Origin: Mycolicibacterium sp. MU0050
GTDB taxonomy: Bacteria; Actinomycetota; Actinomycetes; Mycobacteriales; Mycobacteriaceae
DNA length: 64,000 nucleotides
Direction of reading: 5' to 3'
Assembly: GCF_963378085.1 (NCBI RefSeq)
Contig: NZ_OY726395.1
Coordinates: 1,488,001 to 1,552,000, forward strand
Position 1 is the first letter of the stretch; every line of letters begins with the position of its first letter. Shown here one piece after another: positions 34,779 to 43,720 of this stretch. The notes under the pieces are model-generated. The model did no database searches and was not told the origin of the DNA. It saw only the letters and a program-made list of their open reading frames with translations. The translations under genes were made by a program, and so were the position numbers.

Positions 34779-36130
34779 TGGGCAAGAGATCCATTCGGAT
34801 GGCGATCGCGACCGCGGGCTGCGTCGCGCTGGCCACCAGCGGATGCGCGTTCCAGGGCGTGAACTCGCTGCCGCTGCCGGGCGCTGTCGGCCGCGGTGCG
34901 GACGCGAAGGTCTACCACGTCGAGATCGCGAATGTGGCCACGCTGGAACCGAATTCGCCGGTGATGATCAACGATGTCGTGGTCGGCAGCGTGCGCAAGA
35001 TGTCGGTGACCGACTGGCATGCCGACATCGAGTTCTCGGTGCAGCCCGGCGTCGAGGTGCCGGCCAACGCCGTGGCGACCATCGGCCAGACCAGCCTGCT
35101 CGGGTCGATGCACCTGGCGCTGAATCCGCCTGTCGGGGAGGCGCCCGCCGACCCGCTACCGGAGGGCGCGACGATCCCGCTGAGCGACTCGTCGACCTAT
35201 CCCACCACCGAACAGACGCTGGCCTCGCTGGCGGCCGTGGTGACCGGCGGCGGCCTCGGCCAGATCGGCGACGTCATCCACAACTTCAGCACCGCGCTCA
35301 ACGGCCGGGAAAGCGACGTCCGCGACCTGCTGACCCGGCTGGACACTTTCGTCGGCACGCTGGACGCCCAGCGGGACAACATCGTGGCCTCGGTGGAGTC
35401 GCTGAACCGGCTCGCAGGCACCTTCGCCGGTCAGCGCGACACCATCACGCAGGCGCTGGACCGGATTCCGCCCGCGATCGACGTCCTGATCCAGCAGCGG
35501 CCGCGGTTGACGACGGCCCTGCAAAAGCTCGGAACGTTCAGCGACACCGCCAACCAGCTGGCCAACGACTCGCAGGCCGACCTGGTGCGCAACCTGAAAA
35601 ATCTGGAACCGACGCTCAAGGCGCTGGCCGACATCGGACCGGACCTGGGTGAGGTGCTCGGTTACGCCCCGACGTTCCCGTACACCCAGAGCTTCATGGA
35701 CCGCGGCATCCGCGGCGACTACTACAACCTGTTCGCCACCATCGACCTGACGATTCCGCGGTTGAAGCGAACGCTGTTCCTCGGTACCCGGTGGGGCGAC
35801 CAGGACGTCCAGTTGGTGCCGGCGCCGGGGGACCCGTACTACCTGAACTACACCTATGACCCGCTGAAGACGGGCGCGACGCCGCCGCCGCCGGACGCCT
35901 TCCCGGCGATGCCGGAGGCCGAAGCGCCGGTGGCCCTGCAACAGGGGCCGCCGCCGCCGATCCCGCCCGAGGTCGGACCCATCCTGCCGTTCACCCCGCC
36001 CGAGCCGTTCCAGGTGCCCGGCGCGCCGGTCTACCTGACGGCACCGCCCGCCAAGCCCGGAGACCCGATCTTCGCCGGACCCTTTGGCGCCGAACCGGAC
36101 TCGTCCGCACCCACTGACGGAGGTGGCTGA
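34775..36130 (+). CDS. mceE: MceE family lipoprotein
   Basis: A 451-residue Mce lipoprotein. The N terminus MMGKRSIRMAIATAGCVAL is followed by the lipobox ATSGC, placing the lipidated Cys at about residue 24. MCE domain (VYHVEIANVATLEPNSPVMINDVVVG), helical region, then a Pro-rich C terminus. The ATG overlaps the mceD stop by four bases. Lipoprotein status at position E matches mycobacterial mce operons. Confidence 0.93.
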   Translation: MMGKRSIRMAIATAGCVALATSGCAFQGVNSLPLPGAVGRGADAKVYHVEIANVATLEPNSPVMINDVVVGSVRKMSVTDWHADIEFSVQPGVEVPANAVATIGQTSLLGSMHLALNPPVGEAPADPLPEGATIPLSDSSTYPTTEQTLASLAAVVTGGGLGQIGDVIHNFSTALNGRESDVRDLLTRLDTFVGTLDAQRDNIVASVESLNRLAGTFAGQRDTITQALDRIPPAIDVLIQQRPRLTTALQKLGTFSDTANQLANDSQADLVRNLKNLEPTLKALADIGPDLGEVLGYAPTFPYTQSFMDRGIRGDYYNLFATIDLTIPRLKRTLFLGTRWGDQDVQLVPAPGDPYYLNYTYDPLKTGATPPPPDAFPAMPEAEAPVALQQGPPPPIPPEVGPILPFTPPEPFQVPGAPVYLTAPPAKPGDPIFAGPFGAEPDSSAPTDGGG

Positions 36131-37899
36131 TGCTCACGCGTTTCGTCCGAACGCAGCTGATCCTCTTCACCATCGCCTCGATCGTGGGAGTGGCGGTGAT
36201 GCTGTTCGCCTACATGCAGCTACCCACGCTGCTGGGGGTGGGGCGGCTCACGGTCACGATGAACCTGCCGGCCACCGGTGGGCTCTACCAGTTCAGCAAC
36301 GTCACCTACCGCGGCTCGCAGATCGGCAAGGTCACCTCCGTCGAGCTGACCGAAACCGGTGCCCGGGCAACGTTGTCGCTGGACCGATCGCCGAAGATTC
36401 CCGCGGACCTGCAGGCCCAGGTGCTGAGCATGTCGGCGGTCGGCGAGCAGTACGTCGACCTGCAGCCGCGCACGGATTCGGGGCCGTACCTGGAGAACGG
36501 CGCGGTGATCGCGATGGAGGACACCACCATTCCGCAGGAGGTGGGCCCCATGCTCGACCAGGTGAGTGCCCTGATGGACACCATTCCGAAGGACCAGCTG
36601 AGTCACCTGCTCGACGAGACCTTCGAGGCCTTCAACGGCACGGGATACGATTTCGGCTCGCTGCTCGATTCGGCGTCGACCATCACCCGCGATGCCAACG
36701 CCATCTCGGACCGTACCCGCGCCCTGATCGACGACTCCCGCCCGTTCCTGGAAGCCCAAGAGCAAACCACGGATTCGACCCGGACCTGGGGGCGCAGCCT
36801 CGCCGGTATCACCGAGCAGCTGTCGAACAACGATCCCGAGTTCCGCGCCGTGCTGGCGAACGGTCCCGGCTTCGCGCAGGAGACCTCCCGGTTGCTCGAC
36901 CAGGTGAAGCCGACGCTGCCGGTGCTGCTGGCGAACATGACCACGATCGGGCAGGTCGGGGTGACCTACAACGCGTCCATCGAGCAGTTGCTGGTGTTGC
37001 TGCCGCCGTACGTCGCGCAGATCCAGACGTATGCACCGATCAACAACCCGGCCGGCATGCCGAACGGTGACTTCTCGCTGGGGCTCGGGGACCCGAACTC
37101 CTGCACGGTGGGCTTCCTGCCGCCGTCGGCGTGGCGGTCGCCGTCGGACACGGAGGTCGTCGACACCCCGGACGACATCTACTGCAAGCTCCCGCAGGAC
37201 TCGCCGATCGCGGTCCGCGGTGCCCGTAACTACCCCTGCATGGCGCATCCGGGCAAGCGGGCTCCGACGGTCGAATTGTGCAACGACCCCGAGGGTTTCA
37301 AGCCGTTGGCCACCCGTCAGCATTCGCTCGGGCCCTACCCGATAGACCCGAACCTGATCGCTCAGGGTGTTCGTCCGGACAGCCGGGCGCTCGCGGACTC
37401 GCAGATCTTCGGGCCCGTCGAAGGCACCCCGCTGCCGGCCGGAGTCGCTGCCCCGCCGCCCCCGGCGCCGCTGTCGCCGCCCAATGCGCCGCCGCCGAAT
37501 TTCGCGGGCACGGGCCCCGGGCCGTTGCTGCCGGGGCAACCGATGTACCTCGAGCCGCCGGTGACGCCGCCGGCGCCGCCGCAGATCCACAATCCGGCGA
37601 CCACGCCCGATGATCCCGCGCATGCGCCACACGCCACCCAGGTTCCGTTGCCGCCGGGCGTGGCGCCCGGACAGCTCCCGATGCCCCCGGGTGTCGAGGA
37701 AATCCCCAACTCGGGCACCCCGGCGATACCGCAGGCCAGCCCAAGTTCGTTCGGGGACAAGGCCGCTGGTGGCCCGTCGGTGGCCGTGGCCAAGTACAAC
37801 CCCCGCACCGGGGAGTACATGGGCTCCGACGGCGCGCTCTACCAGCAGGCGAACCTCGCCAAGACTCCGACGTCGTGGACCGACCTGATGCCCACCTGA
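36130..37899 (+). CDS. mceF: MceF family protein with long Pro-rich tail
   Basis: A 589-residue Mce protein, last of the six. Anchor about residues 10-30 (LILFTIASIVGVAVMLFAYM), MCE domain (LTVTMNLPATGGLYQFSNVTYRGSQIG), long helical part, then a Cys-containing segment and a Pro-rich region of about 160 residues (APPPPAPLSPPNAPPPNF). The operon closes with a hairpin 13 bases after the stop. Confidence 0.93.
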   Translation: MLTRFVRTQLILFTIASIVGVAVMLFAYMQLPTLLGVGRLTVTMNLPATGGLYQFSNVTYRGSQIGKVTSVELTETGARATLSLDRSPKIPADLQAQVLSMSAVGEQYVDLQPRTDSGPYLENGAVIAMEDTTIPQEVGPMLDQVSALMDTIPKDQLSHLLDETFEAFNGTGYDFGSLLDSASTITRDANAISDRTRALIDDSRPFLEAQEQTTDSTRTWGRSLAGITEQLSNNDPEFRAVLANGPGFAQETSRLLDQVKPTLPVLLANMTTIGQVGVTYNASIEQLLVLLPPYVAQIQTYAPINNPAGMPNGDFSLGLGDPNSCTVGFLPPSAWRSPSDTEVVDTPDDIYCKLPQDSPIAVRGARNYPCMAHPGKRAPTVELCNDPEGFKPLATRQHSLGPYPIDPNLIAQGVRPDSRALADSQIFGPVEGTPLPAGVAAPPPPAPLSPPNAPPPNFAGTGPGPLLPGQPMYLEPPVTPPAPPQIHNPATTPDDPAHAPHATQVPLPPGVAPGQLPMPPGVEEIPNSGTPAIPQASPSSFGDKAAGGPSVAVAKYNPRTGEYMGSDGALYQQANLAKTPTSWTDLMPT

Positions 37900-37911
37900 G
37901 AAGTGGTGGTG

Positions 37912-37954
37912 AACGCAGGACCGGCCACGGGAGATCCGTGGCCGGTGTTGCGTT
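37912..37954 (+). terminator. Terminator hairpin of the mce operon
   Basis: ACCGGCCACGG (37920-37930) pairs exactly with 37936-37946 around GAGAT; the outer AACGCA/TGCGTT (37912-37917 and 37949-37954) extends the stem across a small internal loop. It begins 13 bases after the mceF stop. Confidence 0.8.
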
Positions 37955-38185
37955 ACGGGGTCGGCCTGTCGGCCGGTGTCGCATAGCTTTTCGCGGCGGG
38001 CAGATGCTGCAGGTCAGGATCGGCAGTTGCCCCGCGAGCCCGCGGTCGGGTTCGCGAAATTGCCGGCATGGTCGTTCTGCCCGACTTGCAACGACCGTGG
38101 GCGCAACTTGGGGCGCTGGCAGCCGACGGCGGGCGCGAGACGACCTAGCCGCAGGCCGCCCTGCTGCCCACGGGTGGGGACGGTG

Positions 38186-38695
38186 TCAGATCTTCCTCAT
38201 GAAGAACGGCATCCGGATGTGCGGCCACTGGTTGCGGCCGCAGGAGCCGCTGGGACCGGTGGTGACGTCCTCACCGGCGTACTCGTTGGACTTGACGTCC
38301 ACGCGACCGTCGGCGCCCACGGGGTAGAGCAGGTAGGTCTGCAGGCCCTCGATGGGCTGGCCGTCGGCGCACCACCGCCATTCCGGCCACGCGCGTTTGA
38401 CGTACCAGACGCCGCTCTTGGTGTAGATCGGCGCGGTCCATCCCTGATCGCTGTTGACGGTGCCGGCGCAGTCCACCGGCGTGGTGCACACGGTGGAGAT
38501 GGTCCAGGTGCTGCGGGTGCTCGGCTGCTTCTCGTAGCGGTCGTTGACCTTGGCCCATTCGCCGTTCGAGGAGGTTTCGAACGTGCCGTTGATGCCCCAG
38601 TTCGGGGTGGCGTCGGCGACGGCAGGAGCGCCGACGCCCGTCGCCACCAGCGCCGCCACTGCCGCTGCCGTCGCACTTGCCTTGAAGGCCGACAT
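38186..38695 (-). CDS. Small secreted protein of unknown function
   Basis: A 169-residue exported protein. From ATG 38695 (TAGGAG upstream) it has a clear signal peptide (FKASATAAAVAALVATGVGAPAVADA, cleavage near AVADA). The mature part has four or five Cys (VCTTPVDCAG, WCADG, SGSCG) and many Trp (GVWYVKRAWPEWRWC), suggesting a compact disulphide-bonded domain. I do not recognise a named family. A perfect ATTCTC-N7-GAGAAT site lies 31 bases upstream. Located just after the mce operon, on the opposite strand. Confidence 0.78.
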   Translation of the reverse strand: MSAFKASATAAAVAALVATGVGAPAVADATPNWGINGTFETSSNGEWAKVNDRYEKQPSTRSTWTISTVCTTPVDCAGTVNSDQGWTAPIYTKSGVWYVKRAWPEWRWCADGQPIEGLQTYLLYPVGADGRVDVKSNEYAGEDVTTGPSGSCGRNQWPHIRMPFFMRKI

Positions 38696-38725
38696 CAATG
38701 CGCTCCTAGCTCCACCGATAGCGTG

Positions 38726-38744
38726 ATTCTCAGATTCGGAGAAT
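38726..38744. promoter_or_regulatory. Operator-like site ATTCTC-N7-GAGAAT (perfect)
   Basis: ATTCTC (38726-38731) and GAGAAT (38739-38744) are perfect inverted 6-bp arms around AGATTCG, 31 bases before the start of the exported protein at 38695. Same arms and spacer length as 41020-41038. Confidence 0.65.
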
Positions 38745-38809
38745 ATCACTGCCGCCTGGGTCCGCGGTGCTATCGAGCCTAAAACGGCGGCCCCGCATCG
38801 CCGGTGGTT

Positions 38810-39403
38810 TCAGACGAACTCGACCTGGGCGATCTTGAACTCGCCGCCGTCGTCGGCCAGCGTCACCGCGACCCGAAAACGCTGCGGTTCGCGGCGGGCG
38901 TCCTCGGCGTTGGCCGCCTGGCTGGTCGCCGCGACCAGGACCACCGGTGCTTGATCGGAATCGGGTTCCACCGCGACCGAATTCACCGTGACCTCCGTGC
39001 GGACCTCCGACTGCGCGAGGGACTCGATCAGCATGTCCGCCTGGGCCTCGAACTCCTCCTTGAAGTCGCCCGTGGCGCTGTCGATGATGCTCTGCACATT
39101 CTCGGCGGCATTGGCGTAATCGAGGGTCATCAGGTTGACCACCCCCTGCCGGGCGATGGCGGCGTATTCGGCGTGCTGGGCCGAAACCTGCGTGAGCGAG
39201 CGGTGCTGCCAGGTCAGGTAACCGCTGGCGGCCAGCAACCCGCAGATCGCCACGACGGCTGCCGCGAGCCCGGCCCGCAGGATCAAGCCCGATCGGGCCC
39301 GGGGCCGCGCGTCGGCGGCCGCCTCGGCTTCCTGAGCGGTCACGGCCGCCTCCGCCGCGGACGGGGCGGAGGTGTCGTCATTCTCGGGTGCCTCGGGTGC
39401 CAT
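38810..39403 (-). CDS. Mce-associated membrane protein
   Basis: A 197-residue protein starting at ATG 39403. An acidic, Ala-rich cytoplasmic N terminus (about 35 residues) is followed by one membrane helix (LILRAGLAAAVVAICGLLAASGYL) and a periplasmic domain (LDYANAAENVQSIIDSATGDFKEEF) like the Mas proteins usually encoded after mceF. Here it is on the opposite strand and separated by the small exported protein. It probably stabilises or assists the Mce complex. Confidence 0.82.
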   Translation of the reverse strand: MAPEAPENDDTSAPSAAEAAVTAQEAEAAADARPRARSGLILRAGLAAAVVAICGLLAASGYLTWQHRSLTQVSAQHAEYAAIARQGVVNLMTLDYANAAENVQSIIDSATGDFKEEFEAQADMLIESLAQSEVRTEVTVNSVAVEPDSDQAPVVLVAATSQAANAEDARREPQRFRVAVTLADDGGEFKIAQVEFV

Positions 39404-39501
39404 CGCCCGTCTGCTCCATCCGTCGTCGGCTGCGAATCCGTCTCGGAGCCTAGCGTTTATCCACGGCCCCGGCGGGCGGGCACCGGCGGCCGCTGAGTAA
39501 T

Positions 39502-39520
39502 CTTCTCCGAAATGAAGAGT
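39502..39520. promoter_or_regulatory. Weak operator-like site
   Basis: CTTCTC (39502-39507), seven bases, AAGAGT (39515-39520) matches the ATTCTC-N7-GAGAAT consensus at 9 of 12 positions and lies 29 bases before the GTG at 39550. The placement matches the stronger sites, but the score alone is not convincing. Confidence 0.3.
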
Positions 39521-39549
39521 TTCGTTTCCAGCTGTGCGAAAGTGTTCAC

Positions 39550-39963
39550 GTGCGTGTGATGGTGATGGCCGCCGCCGCGGCAACGGTGGGCGCGATGCTC
39601 AGTGCGCCGGCGGCGACGGTGAGTGCGCCGGTGGCCCAGGCGGGCCCGCAAACCTGCAACGACGCCTTCTGCGTCCCCGGCATCCGGCCCAACGTGGTGC
39701 TGGGTTCGTACTGCGACAACACGTCCTACTTCGTGTTCGGGACCGCGGTCGCCGGCCCGTCCATCCAGCCCGGGCGGTTGGTGTTCTGTGGCTCGCCGCG
39801 CCGCTACGAGCCGAGGTGGTTCCGTTCGCCACCGTTGGCCGGGATCCGCGACGAGGGCAGCCAATGCTCGAGTGAGCTGCACATGGTGGCCCAGGCGCCC
39901 GATGGCCTGTTCCTGAGCTGCATCGCCCACAGCGGTGAGGCGCTCTGGCGGCGCGGCGACTGA
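39550..39963 (+). CDS. Small secreted protein of unknown function
   Basis: A 137-residue exported protein from GTG 39550 (an ATG three codons on is possible). Signal peptide VMAAAAATVGAMLSAPAATVSA with cleavage near VSAPVAQA, then a mature region with six Cys (TCNDAFC, SYC, FCG, QCSS, SCIA), likely three disulphides. No family recognised. It stands alone between minus-strand genes, in the cluster of small exported proteins beside mce. Confidence 0.7.
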   Translation: MRVMVMAAAAATVGAMLSAPAATVSAPVAQAGPQTCNDAFCVPGIRPNVVLGSYCDNTSYFVFGTAVAGPSIQPGRLVFCGSPRRYEPRWFRSPPLAGIRDEGSQCSSELHMVAQAPDGLFLSCIAHSGEALWRRGD

Positions 39964-40020
39964 GCCGCAGCGCCACCGCGCGGGCCGAGTTCGCCGCCGG
40001 CGCTGCCGGATTGCGCGTCG

Positions 40021-40440
40021 TTACCAGTTACGGATCGAGCAGAGCGCGCCCTTGGGGCCGCTGTCGGTCTTGACGACCACGCCGTCGACCGCGAGCTCAC
40101 AGCTGTATCCGGGCACGGGGAAGTTCGGCGCCTCGCCGCTTTGCACGGCCACCATCGCCCACAGGTTCGGGTCGGCCAGGTGGGCCTCGAGCACCCATGG
40201 CTGACCAGGTCCCACCTCGGCGTCGGCGCGCGGGCTGAACATGTACGGGTTGTGGCTGTAGTCGGAGAACAACGCGGGCTCGGTGTCCCGGTAGTAGATG
40301 TGCGACCAGATGGGCGCGTTCGCGGTGACGGTGTACCGGACATGGTGCAGGACCGGCTCATTCGCGCCGACGGGGGCAGCGGTGCCGAGGGATCCGGCCA
40401 GCATGGCCAGCGCGGCGGCCGAGGAAACTAGAGCACGCAT
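40021..40440 (-). CDS. Secreted protein with MmpS-like domain
   Basis: A 139-residue exported protein starting MRALVSSAAALAMLAGSLG, signal cleavage near VGANE. The mature part (VRYTVTANAPIWSHIYYRDTE, then PWVLEAHL, VAVQSG, CELAVDGVVVKTDSG and CSI near the end) follows the order of MmpS proteins, including the two Cys and the VDGVV segment, but it has a cleavable-type signal instead of the MmpS membrane anchor. No mmpL is nearby. Two bases separate it from the gene upstream (40443), so they form an operon. Confidence 0.7.
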   Translation of the reverse strand: MRALVSSAAALAMLAGSLGTAAPVGANEPVLHHVRYTVTANAPIWSHIYYRDTEPALFSDYSHNPYMFSPRADAEVGPGQPWVLEAHLADPNLWAMVAVQSGEAPNFPVPGYSCELAVDGVVVKTDSGPKGALCSIRNW

Positions 40441-40442
40441 CG

Positions 40443-40916
40443 TCACATCCTGGTCAACGAGATCGGGTAGGTGAAGCTGCCGCCGGGGGCGCCGTCGCAC
40501 CCGGTCGCGAACGAGGACACCATCTCACCGGCCAGCGTGTCCTTGTGCCAGCGGTAGACGTCGTGGGTCGGTATGACGGGACCGTAGTAGATGTCCCCGC
40601 AGCGCAGGCCGAACGGGTCGTCGATGACCATGGTGTAGAAGCCGTCGTCACCGAGCATGGCGTCGGCGTGGGTGTACTTCGCCTTGGCCACCGGCTGGGG
40701 GATGGTCTGCACCCGGATGCAGGTGGCGCCCTCGACCGGGAAGCCCCGGCATGGGGTCATCGCGGCGAAGATCCAGGTGTGGAAGTCACGGCGGTCCGGG
40801 ATGTGCAGGTTGTAATTGCCGTAGAACATTGCCGACGCCGGCGGTGCGAACAAGATCGTCGCCGACACCAGCACGATGCCGGCGAGCGCGCTCAGCACGG
40901 ACCGGATGGGCTTCAC
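40443..40916 (-). CDS. Small secreted protein of unknown function
   Basis: A 157-residue exported protein starting at GTG 40916 with GGAGGA upstream. Signal peptide IRSVLSALAGIVLVSATILF ending at PPASA, then MFYGNYNLHIPDRRDFHTWIF and a mature domain with four Cys (PCRG, TCIR, RCGD, GCDG). The pattern fits a family of small mycobacterial secreted proteins without known role. First gene of the pair with the MmpS-like protein; the perfect operator at 41020 lies about 100 bases upstream, between it and the CoA ligase. Confidence 0.72.
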   Translation of the reverse strand: MKPIRSVLSALAGIVLVSATILFAPPASAMFYGNYNLHIPDRRDFHTWIFAAMTPCRGFPVEGATCIRVQTIPQPVAKAKYTHADAMLGDDGFYTMVIDDPFGLRCGDIYYGPVIPTHDVYRWHKDTLAGEMVSSFATGCDGAPGGSFTYPISLTRM

Positions 40917-41019
40917 GGGCTTCCTCCACGGTTCATCGACTGTCCGGCTGACTATAAAACTCCGACCGAGGTCGCCGGGCCGAAACCGGAATCCCGCCTT
41001 CGCCGCACCGGAGATTGGC

Positions 41020-41038
41020 ATTCTCGCTTCCGGAGAAT
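41020..41038. promoter_or_regulatory. Operator-like site ATTCTC-N7-GAGAAT (perfect)
   Basis: ATTCTC (41020-41025) and GAGAAT (41033-41038) are perfect arms around GCTTCCG, 35 bases before the CoA ligase start at 41074 and 103 bases before the divergent exported protein at 40916. Confidence 0.65.
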
Positions 41039-41073
41039 AGCATCATCGACGACGGTGAGGAGTGCACAGGCCG

Positions 41074-42640
<1,567 letters not shown>

Positions 42641-42651
<11 letters not shown>

Positions 42652-43633
42652 GAAGCTGGTCATCGGGGCCAGCGGGTTCCTGGGTTCGCACGTCACCCGC
42701 AAGCTCGTCGAGGCCGGCGAGGACGTCCGGGTGATGCTCCGAAAGACCAGTTCCACCAAGGCGATCGACGACCTCGATGTGGAGCGCTGTTACGGCGACC
42801 TGTTCGACGAGGCGGCGGTGCGCGCGGCCATGACCGGCTGCGACGTCATCTACTACTGCGTGGTGGACGCCCGGATGTGGCTGCGCGACCCGACCCCGTT
42901 GTTCCGCACCAACGTCGACGGGTTGCGCGCGGTGCTCGACGTGGCCACCGAGGACGACATCGCCGCCGGACTGCGAAAGTTCGTGTTCACCAGCACGATC
43001 GGCACCCTGGCCATCAGCAAGACCGGGCTGGTCACCGAGGACGACCCGCGCAACTGGACCGAGGGCGGCGCCTACGTCGAGGCCCGGGTCGCCGCCGAGG
43101 AATTGCTGTTCGAGTATGTCCGGGACCGCGGCCTACCGGGTGTCGCGATGTGCGTGTCCACCACCTACGGCCCCGGCGACTGGCAGCCGACCCCGCACGG
43201 CGGGCAGGTCGCGATGGTGGCCGCGGGAAAGATGCCGTTCTACCCGGACTTCGGCCTGGAGGTGGTGGGTATCGAGGACGCCGCGCGGGCCATGCTGCTG
43301 GCCGCCGAGAAGGGGCGCAACGGCGAGCGCTACATCATCTCCGATCGCTTCATGACGATGCGCGAGATCCAGGATGTCGTCGCCGACGCCGCCGGGGTGC
43401 GCCGCGCCCGAATCAAGGTGCCGCTTCCGGTGTTACGGGCCGGCGCCCGGCTCAACGACCTGGCTGCGCGCGTGCTGCGCCGAGACCTGATGTTCGCCTC
43501 GGCGGGCCAGAAGATGTCCGAGCTGATGTCGCCGCTGGATCACAGCAAGGCCGAACGTGAGTTGGGCTGGAAGCCCGAACCGGTCGAGGAGTCGCTGGCC
43601 CGGGCCGTCGCCTTCTTCCGCGCCCACCGCTGA
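42641..43633 (+). CDS. NAD-dependent epimerase/dehydratase (extended SDR)
   Basis: A 330-residue extended SDR starting at GTG 42641 inside the end of the CoA ligase. GASGFLGSHV is the NAD-binding loop; FTSTIGTLAIS and STTYGPGDWQPTPHGG are typical of the 3-beta-hydroxysteroid dehydrogenase/dihydroflavonol reductase group. The catalytic motif reads YVEAR: Arg stands where YxxxK expects Lys, which is unusual and may alter activity. Probably reduces or isomerises a hydroxy/keto compound in the pathway served by the CoA ligase. Confidence 0.85.
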
Positions 43634-43649
43634 CCGCCCCCGCCGACGC

Positions 43650-43669
43650 GCCCAAAGGTGAGTTCGGGC
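43650..43669. repeat. Dispersed hairpin repeat, second copy
   Basis: GCCCAAAGGTGAGTTCGGGC differs by one base from the reverse complement of 1608-1627. Arms GCCCAAA and TTCGGGC pair apart from one mismatch. It lies 16 bases after the stop of the epimerase gene, between convergent genes, as a terminator would. Confidence 0.5.
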
Positions 43670-43720
43670 CGGTTTGTGCGAGTGGCTTTCGGTATTTCGT
43701 CGATCTCGGCGGGGCGGCGG

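Noticed and set aside
28292..37899. Naming the operon mce1, mce3 or mce4
   Set aside because: Order and domains define a mce operon, but the neighbouring genes and sequence alone do not let me place it in a numbered group without alignment.
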